Shown here piece by piece: positions 19,082 through 27,212 of a stretch of 64,000 nt of DNA. The notes under the pieces are model-generated. The model was not told the DNA's origin. It saw nothing but the letters and a program-made list of their open reading frames with translations, and made no database searches. The translations under genes were made by a program, and so were the position numbers. Source of the stretch: Paragemmobacter ruber (GTDB lineage Bacteria; Pseudomonadota; Alphaproteobacteria; Rhodobacterales; Rhodobacteraceae); contig NZ_JAAATW010000002.1 of NCBI RefSeq assembly GCF_009908315.1, forward strand, positions 372,001-436,000, in the 5' to 3' direction. Positions within the stretch are counted from its first letter, which is position 1, and each line of letters begins with the position of its first letter.

Positions 19082-19455
19082 GCGGCGGCTTCACCCTTGG
19101 GCAGGCGGCTGGCGAGCAGGGCAACGAGGCCGGTCAGGTCTGCCATCAACGGGCCGCTCTGGGCGGCGATGGCAACGGGGTCTTGGGCATGGGCGGCGGC
19201 ATTCAGGTCGATGGCGCAGGTGTGCAGGCGCATGGCGCCGATGGTGCCCGCCAGCGCGATCAGCACATGGGTCTGGGCGCGGATTGTGGCGCGGTCGCCG
19301 GTGGCAAGCGCGGGGGCCAGCAGGCCGGCACAGGCGGTGAGGTCGCTGTGCATCTGGCGCAGGATGCGGGGGGCCGTCTCGGGGCCGGCCATGGCCAGCA
19401 AATCGCGCAGGGCGGTGCTGTCGCCGAGGATGTCATGCGGATCGGGCGCGGTCAT
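19078..19455 (-). CDS. HPt phosphotransfer protein paired with the LuxO-like regulator
   Basis: A 125-residue single-domain histidine phosphotransfer protein. The acceptor His lies in AQTHVLIALAGTIGAMRL, which matches the HPt pattern HxLKGxAGxxGA except that the usual Lys is Ile. Helices before and after fit the four-helix bundle. The start at 19455 was chosen because the residues upstream in frame are Arg/Pro-rich. Its stop overlaps the regulator start, mirroring the LuxU-LuxO pair of vibrios in which LuxU relays phosphate to LuxO. The sensor kinase is not in this window. Confidence 0.8.
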   Translation of the reverse strand: MTAPDPHDILGDSTALRDLLAMAGPETAPRILRQMHSDLTACAGLLAPALATGDRATIRAQTHVLIALAGTIGAMRLHTCAIDLNAAAHAQDPVAIAAQSGPLMADLTGLVALLASRLPKGEAAA

Positions 19456-19587
19456 CGGAGGCAGGCTCCGGCCGGGGGGAAACGGTATGGGATGGGCGGC
19501 GGCGCTGCGCTTGTCATGGCGCAAGACTACCCGCGCGGGGCGGGTTGTCCAGTGTCGCATGGGCGCAGGCGGCGGGAAGCGGCCGTG

Positions 19588-21480
19588 TCAGCCCCGGGCG
19601 AGGCCCAGGGATTGCAGCGCGGCGCGGATCTCGTCCAGGATCGCCGGGTCGTCGATGGTGGCGGGCATCTTGAAGGGCTGACCGTCGGCGATCTTGACCA
19701 TGGTGCCGCGCAGGATCTTGCCCGATCGCGTCTTGGGCAGGCGGTCCACCACGACGGCGCGTTTGAAATCGGCGACGGGGCCGATCTTTTCGCGCATGAG
19801 GGTGATACATTCCTTCACGATGTCCTCGGCCGGGCGGGTGCAGCCCTTGTTGAGGCAGAGAAAACCCAAGGGTGACTGGCCCTTGAGGTCATCCGACACG
19901 CCGATCACGGCACATTCGGCGACGTCCTTGTGGAAACCCAGCACCTCTTCCATCGCGCCGGTGGACAGGCGGTGGCCGGCGACGTTGATCACGTCATCGG
20001 TGCGGGCCATGATGTAGAGATAGCCGTCTTCGTCGATATAGCCTGCGTCGCCGGTTTCGTAATAGCCGGGGAAATGGGAGAGATAGGATTTGCGGAAGCG
20101 GTCCTCAGCGTTCCAGAGCGTGGGCAGGGTGCCGGGGGGCAAAGGCAGCCGGATCGCGATGGCGCCCAGCTGGCCGGGGGCGACCGGGTGGCCGCCTTCA
20201 TCGAGCACCTGCACATCGAAGCCGGGCATGGCGACAGAGGGGGAGCCCACCTTGATGGGCAGTTGTTCGATGCCAAGGGGATTGGCCGCGATGGCATAGC
20301 CGGTTTCGGTCTGCCACCAGTGATCGACCACCGGCACACCCAGATGGTGACCCGCCCAGTTGACGGTATCGGGATCGGCGCGTTCCCCAGCGAGGTAGAG
20401 GGCCTGAAGGTTGGTCAGGTCGTAGTGCCTGACCAGATGGCCTTCGGGATCGTCGCGCTTGATCGCACGCAGCGCGGTGGGGGCGGTGAAGAAGGCGCGG
20501 ACCTTGTGTTCGCTGATCACCCGCCAGAAGGCCCCGGCATCGGGGGTGCCGACGGGTTTGCCTTCATAGACGATGGTGGTGCAGCCCGCGATCAGGGGGG
20601 CATAGCAGATGTAGCTGTGGCCCACGACCCAGCCCACATCGGAGGCGGCCCAGAACACATCGCTGGGGCCGCAATCATAGATGGCGCGCATCGTCCAGGC
20701 CAGCGCGACCAGATGGCCTGCGGTGGGGCGGACCACGCCCTTGGGCGCGCCGGTGGTGCCAGAGGTGTAGAGGATATAGGCGGGGTGGTTGCCTTCCACG
20801 GGGATGCAATCGGCGGGGGTCGCGCCATATTGGAAGGCGTGCCAATCCAGATCGCGCCCCTCGGTCAGCTTGGCGACCTCTTGTTCGCGTTGGAGGATCA
20901 CGCAGAAGGCGGGCTTGTGGCTGGCCATGTCGATGGCGGCATCGAGCAGCGGCTTGTAATGCACGACGCGGGTTGGTTCGATTCCGCAGGAGGCGGCGAT
21001 GATCGCCTTGGGGGTGCAATCGTCGATGCGGACGGCAAGTTCGTTGGCGGCAAAGCCACCGAACACGACGGAATGGATCGCGCCGATGCGGCCGCAGGCG
21101 AGCATTGCCTCCAGCGCCTCGGGCACCATGGGCATGTAGATGATGACGCGGTCGCCCTTTTCCACGCCTCTTGCGCGGAGTGCACCGGCAAGGCGGGAGA
21201 CGCGGTCCTTGAGTTCGGCATAGGTGATGGTGTGTTTCGTCCCGGTCACCGGGCTGTCATGGATGATGGCCGCCTGCGTGCCGCGTCCAGCGGCAACGTG
21301 GCGATCCACGGCGTTCCAGCAGGTGTTCACGCGGGCCTCGGTGAACCATTCATAGAGCGGCGCGCGAGATGCGTTGAGCGCCTTGGTGGGGCGTTCCACC
21401 CAGTCGATCGCACCGGCGGCGTCGAGCCAGTAGCCTTCGGGATCGGCTTTCCATTTCGCGTAGAGTTCCCGGTATGCCAT
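19588..21480 (-). CDS. prpE: Propionyl-CoA synthetase
   Basis: A 630-residue acyl-CoA synthetase of the acetyl/propionyl-CoA synthetase branch. It has the N-terminal ACAS domain (residues 1-60), the P-loop YTSGTTGAPKGVV (about 245-257), WWQTETGYAI, YETGDAGYIDEDGYLYIMARTDDVINVAGHRLSTG, and a C-terminal catalytic Lys in KTRSGKILRG. Length and motifs such as CGIEPTR and IYDCGPSDVFWAASDVGW fit PrpE. It activates propionate to propionyl-CoA in the cytoplasm. Upstream TTTGCAAA-type sites suggest control by a short-chain acyl-CoA regulator. It is followed on the minus strand by the HPt/LuxO pair, 130 bases away. Confidence 0.94.
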   Translation of the reverse strand: MAYRELYAKWKADPEGYWLDAAGAIDWVERPTKALNASRAPLYEWFTEARVNTCWNAVDRHVAAGRGTQAAIIHDSPVTGTKHTITYAELKDRVSRLAGALRARGVEKGDRVIIYMPMVPEALEAMLACGRIGAIHSVVFGGFAANELAVRIDDCTPKAIIAASCGIEPTRVVHYKPLLDAAIDMASHKPAFCVILQREQEVAKLTEGRDLDWHAFQYGATPADCIPVEGNHPAYILYTSGTTGAPKGVVRPTAGHLVALAWTMRAIYDCGPSDVFWAASDVGWVVGHSYICYAPLIAGCTTIVYEGKPVGTPDAGAFWRVISEHKVRAFFTAPTALRAIKRDDPEGHLVRHYDLTNLQALYLAGERADPDTVNWAGHHLGVPVVDHWWQTETGYAIAANPLGIEQLPIKVGSPSVAMPGFDVQVLDEGGHPVAPGQLGAIAIRLPLPPGTLPTLWNAEDRFRKSYLSHFPGYYETGDAGYIDEDGYLYIMARTDDVINVAGHRLSTGAMEEVLGFHKDVAECAVIGVSDDLKGQSPLGFLCLNKGCTRPAEDIVKECITLMREKIGPVADFKRAVVVDRLPKTRSGKILRGTMVKIADGQPFKMPATIDDPAILDEIRAALQSLGLARG

Positions 21481-21575
21481 CTTATGCCCCCTCCCAAGAG
21501 ATGGGGTTTGTTACGCGACGGCAGGGCGTTGACGCAACGCTGTTACCGTGAACATGGGCGGGGTGCGGCGGTTTA

Positions 21576-21664
21576 TTTGCAGTTTATTGCAAGTTTGATC
21601 TGCAAATATTTGCAAATCCGACCGTCCTTCGCGGATGGGCGCGAAGCGGGGCGGGATTTGCAAA
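21576..21664 (-). promoter_or_regulatory. TTTGCAAA operator cluster upstream of prpE
   Basis: Five octamers lie 95-185 bp before the prpE start: TTTGCAGT (21576-21583), ATTGCAAG (21586-21593), TCTGCAAA (21599-21606), TTTGCAAA (21609-21616) and TTTGCAAA (21657-21664). The first four form two pairs with a 2-bp gap. Repeated TTTGCAAA is, to my knowledge, the binding motif of ScfR-family regulators (PccR of Rhodobacter, RamB of actinobacteria) that control short-chain acyl-CoA metabolism. Sitting upstream of a propionyl-CoA synthetase supports that reading. Confidence 0.7.
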
Positions 21665-21707
21665 TTCCGTAGCGACTCAGCCTTTGGCGGGCGACCCCCT
21701 CCCCCGG

Positions 21708-21800
21708 CCCCTCCCCCGCAAGCGGGGGAGGGGAGGGCGCCGTCAGGCGACCGGGGTGGGGGTGGTTGGGTCGGATCTGGGTATTTGGGCCAAGGTGAAG
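21708..21800 (-). terminator. Box-hairpin 3' element a (after maeB)
   Basis: On the minus strand, ten bases after the maeB stop, the box CTTCACCTTGG-CCC-AAATACCC occupies 21800-21779. A perfect 12-bp hairpin (arms CCCCTCCCCCGC and GCGGGGGAGGGG, loop AA) follows at 21733-21708. The box is one of ten in the window. The hairpin sequence type recurs after aspS (48791-48813). Confidence 0.75.
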
Positions 21801-21810
21801 GGGCAGCGGT

Positions 21811-24105
21811 TCAGCCGTAATGGGCGACCGGTGTTCCCGCGAGGGCGGAGATGTTCAGCAGGCCGCGCGCGGTGATGGCATTCGTGACGATGTGGGCCTT
21901 GTTGCCCATCCCCATCAGGATCGGCCCGACCTCCAGCCCGTTGGCCTTCATCTTCAGGATGTTGCGCGTGGCCGCCGCCGCATCGGTGGAGGCGAAGACG
22001 AGGACATTGGCCGCGCCCTCCATGCGGGACCCGGGGAGCAGCCGGTCGCGGAGGGATTGGTCGAGCGCGCTGTCCACGTTCATCTCGCCCTCGTAGCAGA
22101 AATCGGGCTCGCGCGCGTCGAGCAGTTCAAGGGCGGCGCGCATCCGCTGGGCGGCGGAATTGTCCATGTTGCCGAACTGGCTTTGGGTGCAGAGCGCGAT
22201 CTTCGGCGTCAGGCCGAAGCGGCGGACATGGCGGGCGGCGCCGATCACGGTGTCACGGATCTGTTCCGGCGTGGGTTCGGGGTTCACCTGCGTGTCGGCG
22301 ATGAAGAGCGGGCCGTCTTCGAGGATCATCAGCGAAAGCGCGCCCACCGGGTGCAGGCCATCGCGGGCCAGCACCTGACGGATATAGTTGAGGTGCCAGT
22401 GATACTGCCCGAACGTGCCGCAGATCATGCTGTCGGCCTCGCCCCGATGGACCATGACGGCGGCGATGGCGGTGGTGTTGGTGCGCATGACCGCGCGGGC
22501 GATGTCGGGCGACACGCCGCGCCGGGCCATCAGATCGTGATAGGTGCCCCAGTAATCGCGGTAGCGCGGATCGTTTTCGGGGTTCACCAGATGCACGTCA
22601 CGGCCCGGACGGATGGGAAGCCCTGCGCGTTCGCAGCGCATCTCCACCACTTCGGGGCGGCCGATCAGGACGGGGATGTCGTTGGTTTCCTCCATCATCG
22701 CGTGCGCCGCGCGCAGGACGCGTTCATCTTCGCCTTCGGCAAAGACGATGGTGCGGGCGGCGACCTTGGACGCCTCGAACACCGGGCGCATGATGAGCGC
22801 GGATTTGAAGACCGAACCGTCCAGCTTGTGCTTGTAGGCATCAAGATCTTCGATGGGCCGGGTGGCGACGCCGCTTTCCATCGCGGCGCGGGCCACGGCA
22901 GAGGCGACGACGCCGATCAGGCGCGGGTCGAAGGGTTTGGGGATCAGGTAATCGGCCCCGAAGGAGAGTTTCTCGGCGCTGTAGGCGGCGGCCGCTTCGG
23001 CGCTGGTGGTGGCGCGGGCCAGCGCGGCGATGCCTTCGATGCAGGCGATCTCCATCCGCTTGTTGATCTCGGTCGCGCCCACATCCAGCGCGCCCCGGAA
23101 GATGAAGGGAAAGCAGAGGACGTTGTTCACCTGATTGGGGAAATCCGACCGCCCCGTGGCGATGATCGCATCGGGGGCCACGGCGCGCACCTGATCGGGC
23201 AGGATCTCGGGCGTGGGGTTGGCCAGCGCAAAGACGATAGGGCGGGGGGCCATCTTGGCCACCATCTCGGGCGTGAGCACGCCGGGGCCGGAGAGGCCGA
23301 GGAAGAGGTCGGCGCCTTCGATCACATCGGCCAGTGTGGCCGGGGTGGTGCCTTGGGCGAAGGCGGCCTTCTGATCGGTCATCTGATCGGTGCGGCCGTT
23401 GTAGACGAGGCCGGCCAGATCGCAGAGCCAGACATTTTCGCGCTTCACCCCGAGGTTCAGCAGCATGTTCAGGCAGGCGATGCCCGCCGCGCCGCCGCCG
23501 GTGGAGACGACCTTGATATCCTCGAACCGCTTGCCGGCCACGATCAGCGCATTGGTTGCGGCGGCGCCCACCACGATAGCGGTGCCGTGCTGGTCATCGT
23601 GGAAGACGGGGATGTTCATCCGCTCGCGGCACAGTTTTTCAACGATGAAGCAGTCAGGGGCCTTGATGTCTTCGAGGTTGATTGCGCCGAAGGTGGGTTC
23701 CAGCGCGCAGACGATCTCAGCCAGTTTCACCGGATCGGGTTCGTTCAACTCGATGTCGAAACAGTCGATATTGGCGAATTTCTTGAAGAGGACGGCCTTG
23801 CCTTCCATCACCGGCTTTGAAGCCAGCGCCCCGATATTGCCAAGGCCAAGCACAGCGGTGCCGTTCGAGACGACCGCGACAAGGTTGCCGCGTGCGGTGT
23901 AGCGGCTGGCGGTGGCGGGGTCGGCCTTGATTTCCAGGCAGGCCTCGGCCACGCCGGGGGAATAGGCGCGGGAAAGGTCGCGGCCATTGGCGAGCGGCTT
24001 GGTGGCGCGGATCTCAAGCTTTCCCGGCTTGGGGAATTCGTGATAGTCCAATGCCGCCTGGCGTGCATTGTCCTGCCGCGTGTCTGCCGGTTTGCCGTCT
24101 TCCAT
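21811..24105 (-). CDS. maeB: NADP-dependent malic enzyme with phosphotransacetylase-like domain
   Basis: A 764-residue MaeB-type enzyme that oxidatively decarboxylates malate to pyruvate with NADP+. The N-terminal malic domain (about 1-175) contains [12 protein letters not shown] and [10 protein letters not shown], then an NAD(P)-binding domain with GGGAAGIAC (about 175-430). The C-terminal half (about 440-764) is the phosphate acetyltransferase-like domain typical of this large class, with [12 protein letters not shown] and a [10 protein letters not shown] segment; it is usually regulatory (acetyl-CoA sensing) rather than catalytic. Full length. It is divergent from the cupin gene; the shared gap contains a CTTGCAAA half-site and a near-palindrome GTTCAACGTTAAAC. 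Confidence 0.96.
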   Translation of the reverse strand: MEDGKPADTRQDNARQAALDYHEFPKPGKLEIRATKPLANGRDLSRAYSPGVAEACLEIKADPATASRYTARGNLVAVVSNGTAVLGLGNIGALASKPVMEGKAVLFKKFANIDCFDIELNEPDPVKLAEIVCALEPTFGAINLEDIKAPDCFIVEKLCRERMNIPVFHDDQHGTAIVVGAAATNALIVAGKRFEDIKVVSTGGGAAGIACLNMLLNLGVKRENVWLCDLAGLVYNGRTDQMTDQKAAFAQGTTPATLADVIEGADLFLGLSGPGVLTPEMVAKMAPRPIVFALANPTPEILPDQVRAVAPDAIIATGRSDFPNQVNNVLCFPFIFRGALDVGATEINKRMEIACIEGIAALARATTSAEAAAAYSAEKLSFGADYLIPKPFDPRLIGVVASAVARAAMESGVATRPIEDLDAYKHKLDGSVFKSALIMRPVFEASKVAARTIVFAEGEDERVLRAAHAMMEETNDIPVLIGRPEVVEMRCERAGLPIRPGRDVHLVNPENDPRYRDYWGTYHDLMARRGVSPDIARAVMRTNTTAIAAVMVHRGEADSMICGTFGQYHWHLNYIRQVLARDGLHPVGALSLMILEDGPLFIADTQVNPEPTPEQIRDTVIGAARHVRRFGLTPKIALCTQSQFGNMDNSAAQRMRAALELLDAREPDFCYEGEMNVDSALDQSLRDRLLPGSRMEGAANVLVFASTDAAAATRNILKMKANGLEVGPILMGMGNKAHIVTNAITARGLLNISALAGTPVAHYG

Positions 24106-24254
24106 CCTGCCCTCCCGAAAACTGGTTCAACGTTAAACTACTTTTTCGAACCTGTGTCTTGCCTTTTTCCAATAGGCGTTTTCGGGCCTGCTTGCAAATC
24201 CTGATCTGACCTTGGCATTGTCGGATGCCGATCTGGGCGCAAAGGGAGGGCAGC

Positions 24255-25349
24255 ATGTTCGAGGTGAAGGGCGAGACGCGGGCGGAAATGCGCCTGCCCA
24301 CGCAGGAATTGCGCGACGACCTGCCGTTCTGGACCAAGCGGCTGGGGTTCCGGCTGGACATGATCTATCCGGCCGACAACCCGGAGGTGGCGGTGCTATC
24401 GGGTCACGGGTTGCGGCTTCGGCTGCAGAAGGGCGCGGCAGAGGCGCCGGGGACGGTGCGCATCCTGACGGATGAGGAAGGCTTCGCGGGCGGCGAGCGG
24501 CTTTTGATCGCGCCCAATGGCACGCGGGTGGAGATTGACCAGGCCAACCCGCCCCTTGTGCTGCCCAAGACGGAACATGCCTTCGTGGTGCGCAGGCTGG
24601 CCGAGCAGGCGCCGTGGATCATCGGGCGGGCGGGGATGCACTACCGCGATCTGGTGCCGTCGCGGCTGGGTGGTGCGATGATTGCCTCGCATATCCGCAT
24701 CCCCGATGGCGGGCCGGTGCCCGACATGGTGCATTTCCACAAGGTGGGGTTCCAACTCATATTCTGCATCAAGGGCTGGGTCGATGTGGTGTATGAGGAT
24801 CAGGGGCCGCCGATCCGGCTGACGGCGGGGGATTGCTTCATCCAGCCGCCTGAGATCCGCCATCGCGTGCTGGAGGCATCGGACGGGATCGAGGTGATCG
24901 AGATCGGCGTTCCGGCCGAACATGTGACCGAGATCGACCACGAGATGGAACTGCCCACCCCCCATCTGCGGCCCGCGCGGGAATGGCAGGGGCAGCGTTT
25001 CGTTTACGATCGGGGGGCAGAAGGGGTGTTCCGCCCCTTCCGGCTGCCGGGTTTCGTGGCGCGGGATACAGGCATCCATGATGCGACGAAGGGCGTGGCC
25101 TCGGTCATGGTGGTGCGGTGCGGCGAGGGTGCGCCGGTCTGGACGCGGCACGCGGGCGATATCCTGTTCACCTTCGTGATGGCGGGCGCCTTCACGCTGG
25201 AGGGCGAGGGGAAGGATCCCTTCCGCCTGTCGCCCGGCGATGCCTTTGTCATCCCGCCCGGGATGGCCACGCGCTACGCCGATGCGACGGCGGATCTCGA
25301 ACTGCTGGAGGTGACCCTGCCGGGGACGCCGAGGACGGACGTGATCTAG
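24255..25349 (+). CDS. VOC-like plus double-cupin protein
   Basis: A 364-residue cytoplasmic protein. The N-terminal 60 residues (FWTKRLGFRLDMIYPADNPEVAVLSGHGLRLRL) look like one half of a glyoxalase/VOC unit. Two cupin domains follow: one with DMVHFHKVGFQLIFCIKGW and GDCFIQPPEIRHRV (about 150-220), one with FTFVMAGAFTLEGEG and GDAFVIPPGMATRYAD (about 295-350). Metal-ligand histidines are clear in the first cupin and weaker in the second. The ATG follows a GGGAGGG Shine-Dalgarno. Function is unknown; VOC-cupin fusions are usually small-molecule isomerases, dioxygenases or binding proteins. It is followed directly by a box-hairpin element. Confidence 0.8.
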   Translation: MFEVKGETRAEMRLPTQELRDDLPFWTKRLGFRLDMIYPADNPEVAVLSGHGLRLRLQKGAAEAPGTVRILTDEEGFAGGERLLIAPNGTRVEIDQANPPLVLPKTEHAFVVRRLAEQAPWIIGRAGMHYRDLVPSRLGGAMIASHIRIPDGGPVPDMVHFHKVGFQLIFCIKGWVDVVYEDQGPPIRLTAGDCFIQPPEIRHRVLEASDGIEVIEIGVPAEHVTEIDHEMELPTPHLRPAREWQGQRFVYDRGAEGVFRPFRLPGFVARDTGIHDATKGVASVMVVRCGEGAPVWTRHAGDILFTFVMAGAFTLEGEGKDPFRLSPGDAFVIPPGMATRYADATADLELLEVTLPGTPRTDVI

Positions 25350-25420
25350 CTTCATCTTGGCTGAAATACCCTGCGGGGGGTGAGCCGCGGCACGCGGCGA
25401 GGGGGGCGCAAAGCCCCCCT
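25350..25420 (+). terminator. Box-hairpin 3' element b (after the cupin gene)
   Basis: The box CTTCATCTTGG-CTG-AAATACCC begins at the first base after the cupin TAG stop (25350-25371). It is followed by GGGGGGTGAG and then the hairpin AGGGGGGC / GCCCCCCT (25400-25420), which leads into TGATTTTT, giving a canonical intrinsic terminator shape. Confidence 0.8.
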
Positions 25421-25439
25421 GATTTTTCGGAGAAAAATC
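25421..25439. terminator. Second AT-rich hairpin GATTTTTC/GAAAAATC
   Basis: An 8-bp perfect stem with a GGA loop abuts the preceding GC hairpin. Read in either direction it gives an A/T-rich stem, so it may block transcription entering the cdd operon or act as back-up terminator. Confidence 0.5.
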
Positions 25440-25446
25440 GTTCGCC

Positions 25447-25490
25447 TTGCCAATCCCGCGCGGCGCTTCCAAACTGTGACCGGATGGTCA
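25447..25490 (+). promoter_or_regulatory. Candidate promoter and operator of the nucleoside salvage operon
   Basis: A TTGCCA at 25447-25452 and CAAACT at 25470-25475, 17 bp apart, make a plausible sigma-70 promoter 36 bp before cdd. Directly downstream lies a perfect inverted repeat TGACC-GGAT-GGTCA (25477-25490), positioned like a repressor operator just after the -10 element. The regulator is not identified in this window. Confidence 0.45.
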
Positions 25491-25510
25491 GAATTCCGCG
25501 AGGTGCGCCG

Positions 25511-25903
25511 ATGTCCCTTCTTTCCGCCGCGACAGAGGTTCGCGAACGGGCCTATGCGCCCTATTCCCGCTTCAAGGTGGGGGCCGCGCTGCGGACCACG
25601 GCCGGGACGGTCTATGTCGGCTGCAATGTCGAGAACGTGGCCTACCCTGAGGGCACCTGTGCCGAGGCGGGGGCGATTGCCGCGATGGTGGCGGGGGGGG
25701 AGACGCGGATTGCCGAGGTCTGCGTGATCGCCGACAGCCCCGATCCGGTGCCGCCCTGCGGGGGGTGCCGCCAGAAGATCGCGGAATTCGCCGCACAGGA
25801 TGTGCGCGTCACGCTGTGCACGACGGATGGGAAAAGCCGCGTGATGACGGTGGCAGACCTGTTGCCCGGCGTGTTCACCGCCGCGCATATGGATCGGGCC
25901 TGA
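25511..25903 (+). CDS. cdd: Cytidine deaminase
   Basis: A 130-residue homotetrameric-type cytidine deaminase converting cytidine and deoxycytidine to uridine and deoxyuridine. The zinc-site motifs are clear: CAEAGAIAAM (HAE replaced by CAE, typical of the tetrameric class) and PCGGCRQKI. YAPYSRFKVGAAL and the NVENVAYPEGTCAE loop fit the family. It is the first gene of the salvage operon; deoA starts one base after its stop. Confidence 0.96.
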   Translation: MSLLSAATEVRERAYAPYSRFKVGAALRTTAGTVYVGCNVENVAYPEGTCAEAGAIAAMVAGGETRIAEVCVIADSPDPVPPCGGCRQKIAEFAAQDVRVTLCTTDGKSRVMTVADLLPGVFTAAHMDRA

Positions 25904-25904
25904 G

Positions 25905-27212
25905 GTGGACGCCCGGGCGATCATCGCGAAATTGCGGGACGGGCGCGCGCCTTCGCCCGACGAGTTGGGCTGGTTCGCCAAGGGTTTGGCCGATGGCACG
26001 GTAAGCGATGCGCAGGCCGGGGCCTTTGCGATGGCCGTGCTGTTGAACGGACTGGGCGAGGCGGGGCGCGTGGCGCTGACGCGGGCGATGCGGGATTCGG
26101 GGCGGGTGCTTGACTGGGATCTGAACGGGCCTGTGGTGGACAAACATTCCACGGGCGGGATCGGGGATTGCGTGTCGCTCTTGCTGGCCCCGGCGCTGGC
26201 GGCCTGCGGGGCCTATGTGCCGATGATTTCGGGCCGGGGCTTGGGGCATACGGGGGGGACGCTGGACAAGCTCGAATCCATCCCCGGCTTTCGCACCGGG
26301 CTGAGCGAGGCGCAGTTGCGCCGTCAGTTGGGCGAGGTGCGCTGTGCCATCGTGGCGGCAAGCGCCGAGATCGCGCCCGCCGACCGGCGGCTCTACGCGA
26401 TCCGCGACGTAACCTCGACGGTGGAGAGCGTGGATCTGATCACCGCCTCGATCCTGTCGAAGAAGCTTTCGGCGGGGCTTGAGGCGCTGGTGCTGGACGT
26501 CAAATGCGGATCGGGCGCCTTCATGGATACGCTGGAGAAGGCCGAGGCGCTGGCGCAGGCGCTTGTGGCCACCGCGCAGGGGGCGGGCTGCATGACGCGG
26601 GCGCTGATTACCGACATGAGCCAGCCCTTGGCCACGGCGGCGGGCAATGCGCTGGAGGTGATCGAGGTGATGGAGACGCTGACCGGGACTTCAGTCAATG
26701 CCGCGCTGTGGGATCTGACGGCGGCCTTGGGGGGCGAGGCGCTGGCGCTGGGCGGCCTTGCGGCGGATGCCGAGGATGGCGAGGGGCGGATCGTCGCGGC
26801 GCTGGAGAACGGGCAGGCGGCAGAATGGTTCGGCCGGATGGTGGCCGCGCAGGGCGGGCCTGCGGATTTCGTGGAACGCTGGCCCGACCGGTTGCCATCG
26901 GCGCCGGTGATGGTGGAGGTGCCGTCGCTGAGCGATGGTTTTGTCGCCGCCATCGACGGGCGGGCCTTGGGCGAGGCGGTGGTGCATCTGGGAGGTGGCC
27001 GCCTGCGCGAAGGCGACCGGATCAACCCGTCTGTGGGGCTGTCGGATCTGGCGGGGCTGGGCGAGGGGGTGGCGCGGGACGTGCCCTTGGGCATGGTCCA
27101 TGCCGCAGATGAGGCAGCGGCAGAGGCGGCGGTGCGCGCGGTGCAGGCGGCCTATCGCATCGCCACATCTGCGCCAGAGGAGCCGCCGCTGGTGCTGCGG
27201 CGGGTGGGGTGA
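25905..27212 (+). CDS. deoA: Thymidine phosphorylase
   Basis: A 435-residue pyrimidine-nucleoside phosphorylase that splits thymidine or deoxyuridine with phosphate. It has the N-terminal helical domain with DGRAPSPDELGWFAKGLADG, the phosphate loop KHSTGGIGD, GRGLGHTGGTLDKLESIPGF, and KLSAGLEALVLDVKCGSGAFM. It starts with GTG one base after the cdd stop. Its product deoxyribose-1-phosphate feeds the DeoB encoded next. Confidence 0.96.
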   Translation: MDARAIIAKLRDGRAPSPDELGWFAKGLADGTVSDAQAGAFAMAVLLNGLGEAGRVALTRAMRDSGRVLDWDLNGPVVDKHSTGGIGDCVSLLLAPALAACGAYVPMISGRGLGHTGGTLDKLESIPGFRTGLSEAQLRRQLGEVRCAIVAASAEIAPADRRLYAIRDVTSTVESVDLITASILSKKLSAGLEALVLDVKCGSGAFMDTLEKAEALAQALVATAQGAGCMTRALITDMSQPLATAAGNALEVIEVMETLTGTSVNAALWDLTAALGGEALALGGLAADAEDGEGRIVAALENGQAAEWFGRMVAAQGGPADFVERWPDRLPSAPVMVEVPSLSDGFVAAIDGRALGEAVVHLGGGRLREGDRINPSVGLSDLAGLGEGVARDVPLGMVHAADEAAAEAAVRAVQAAYRIATSAPEEPPLVLRRVG

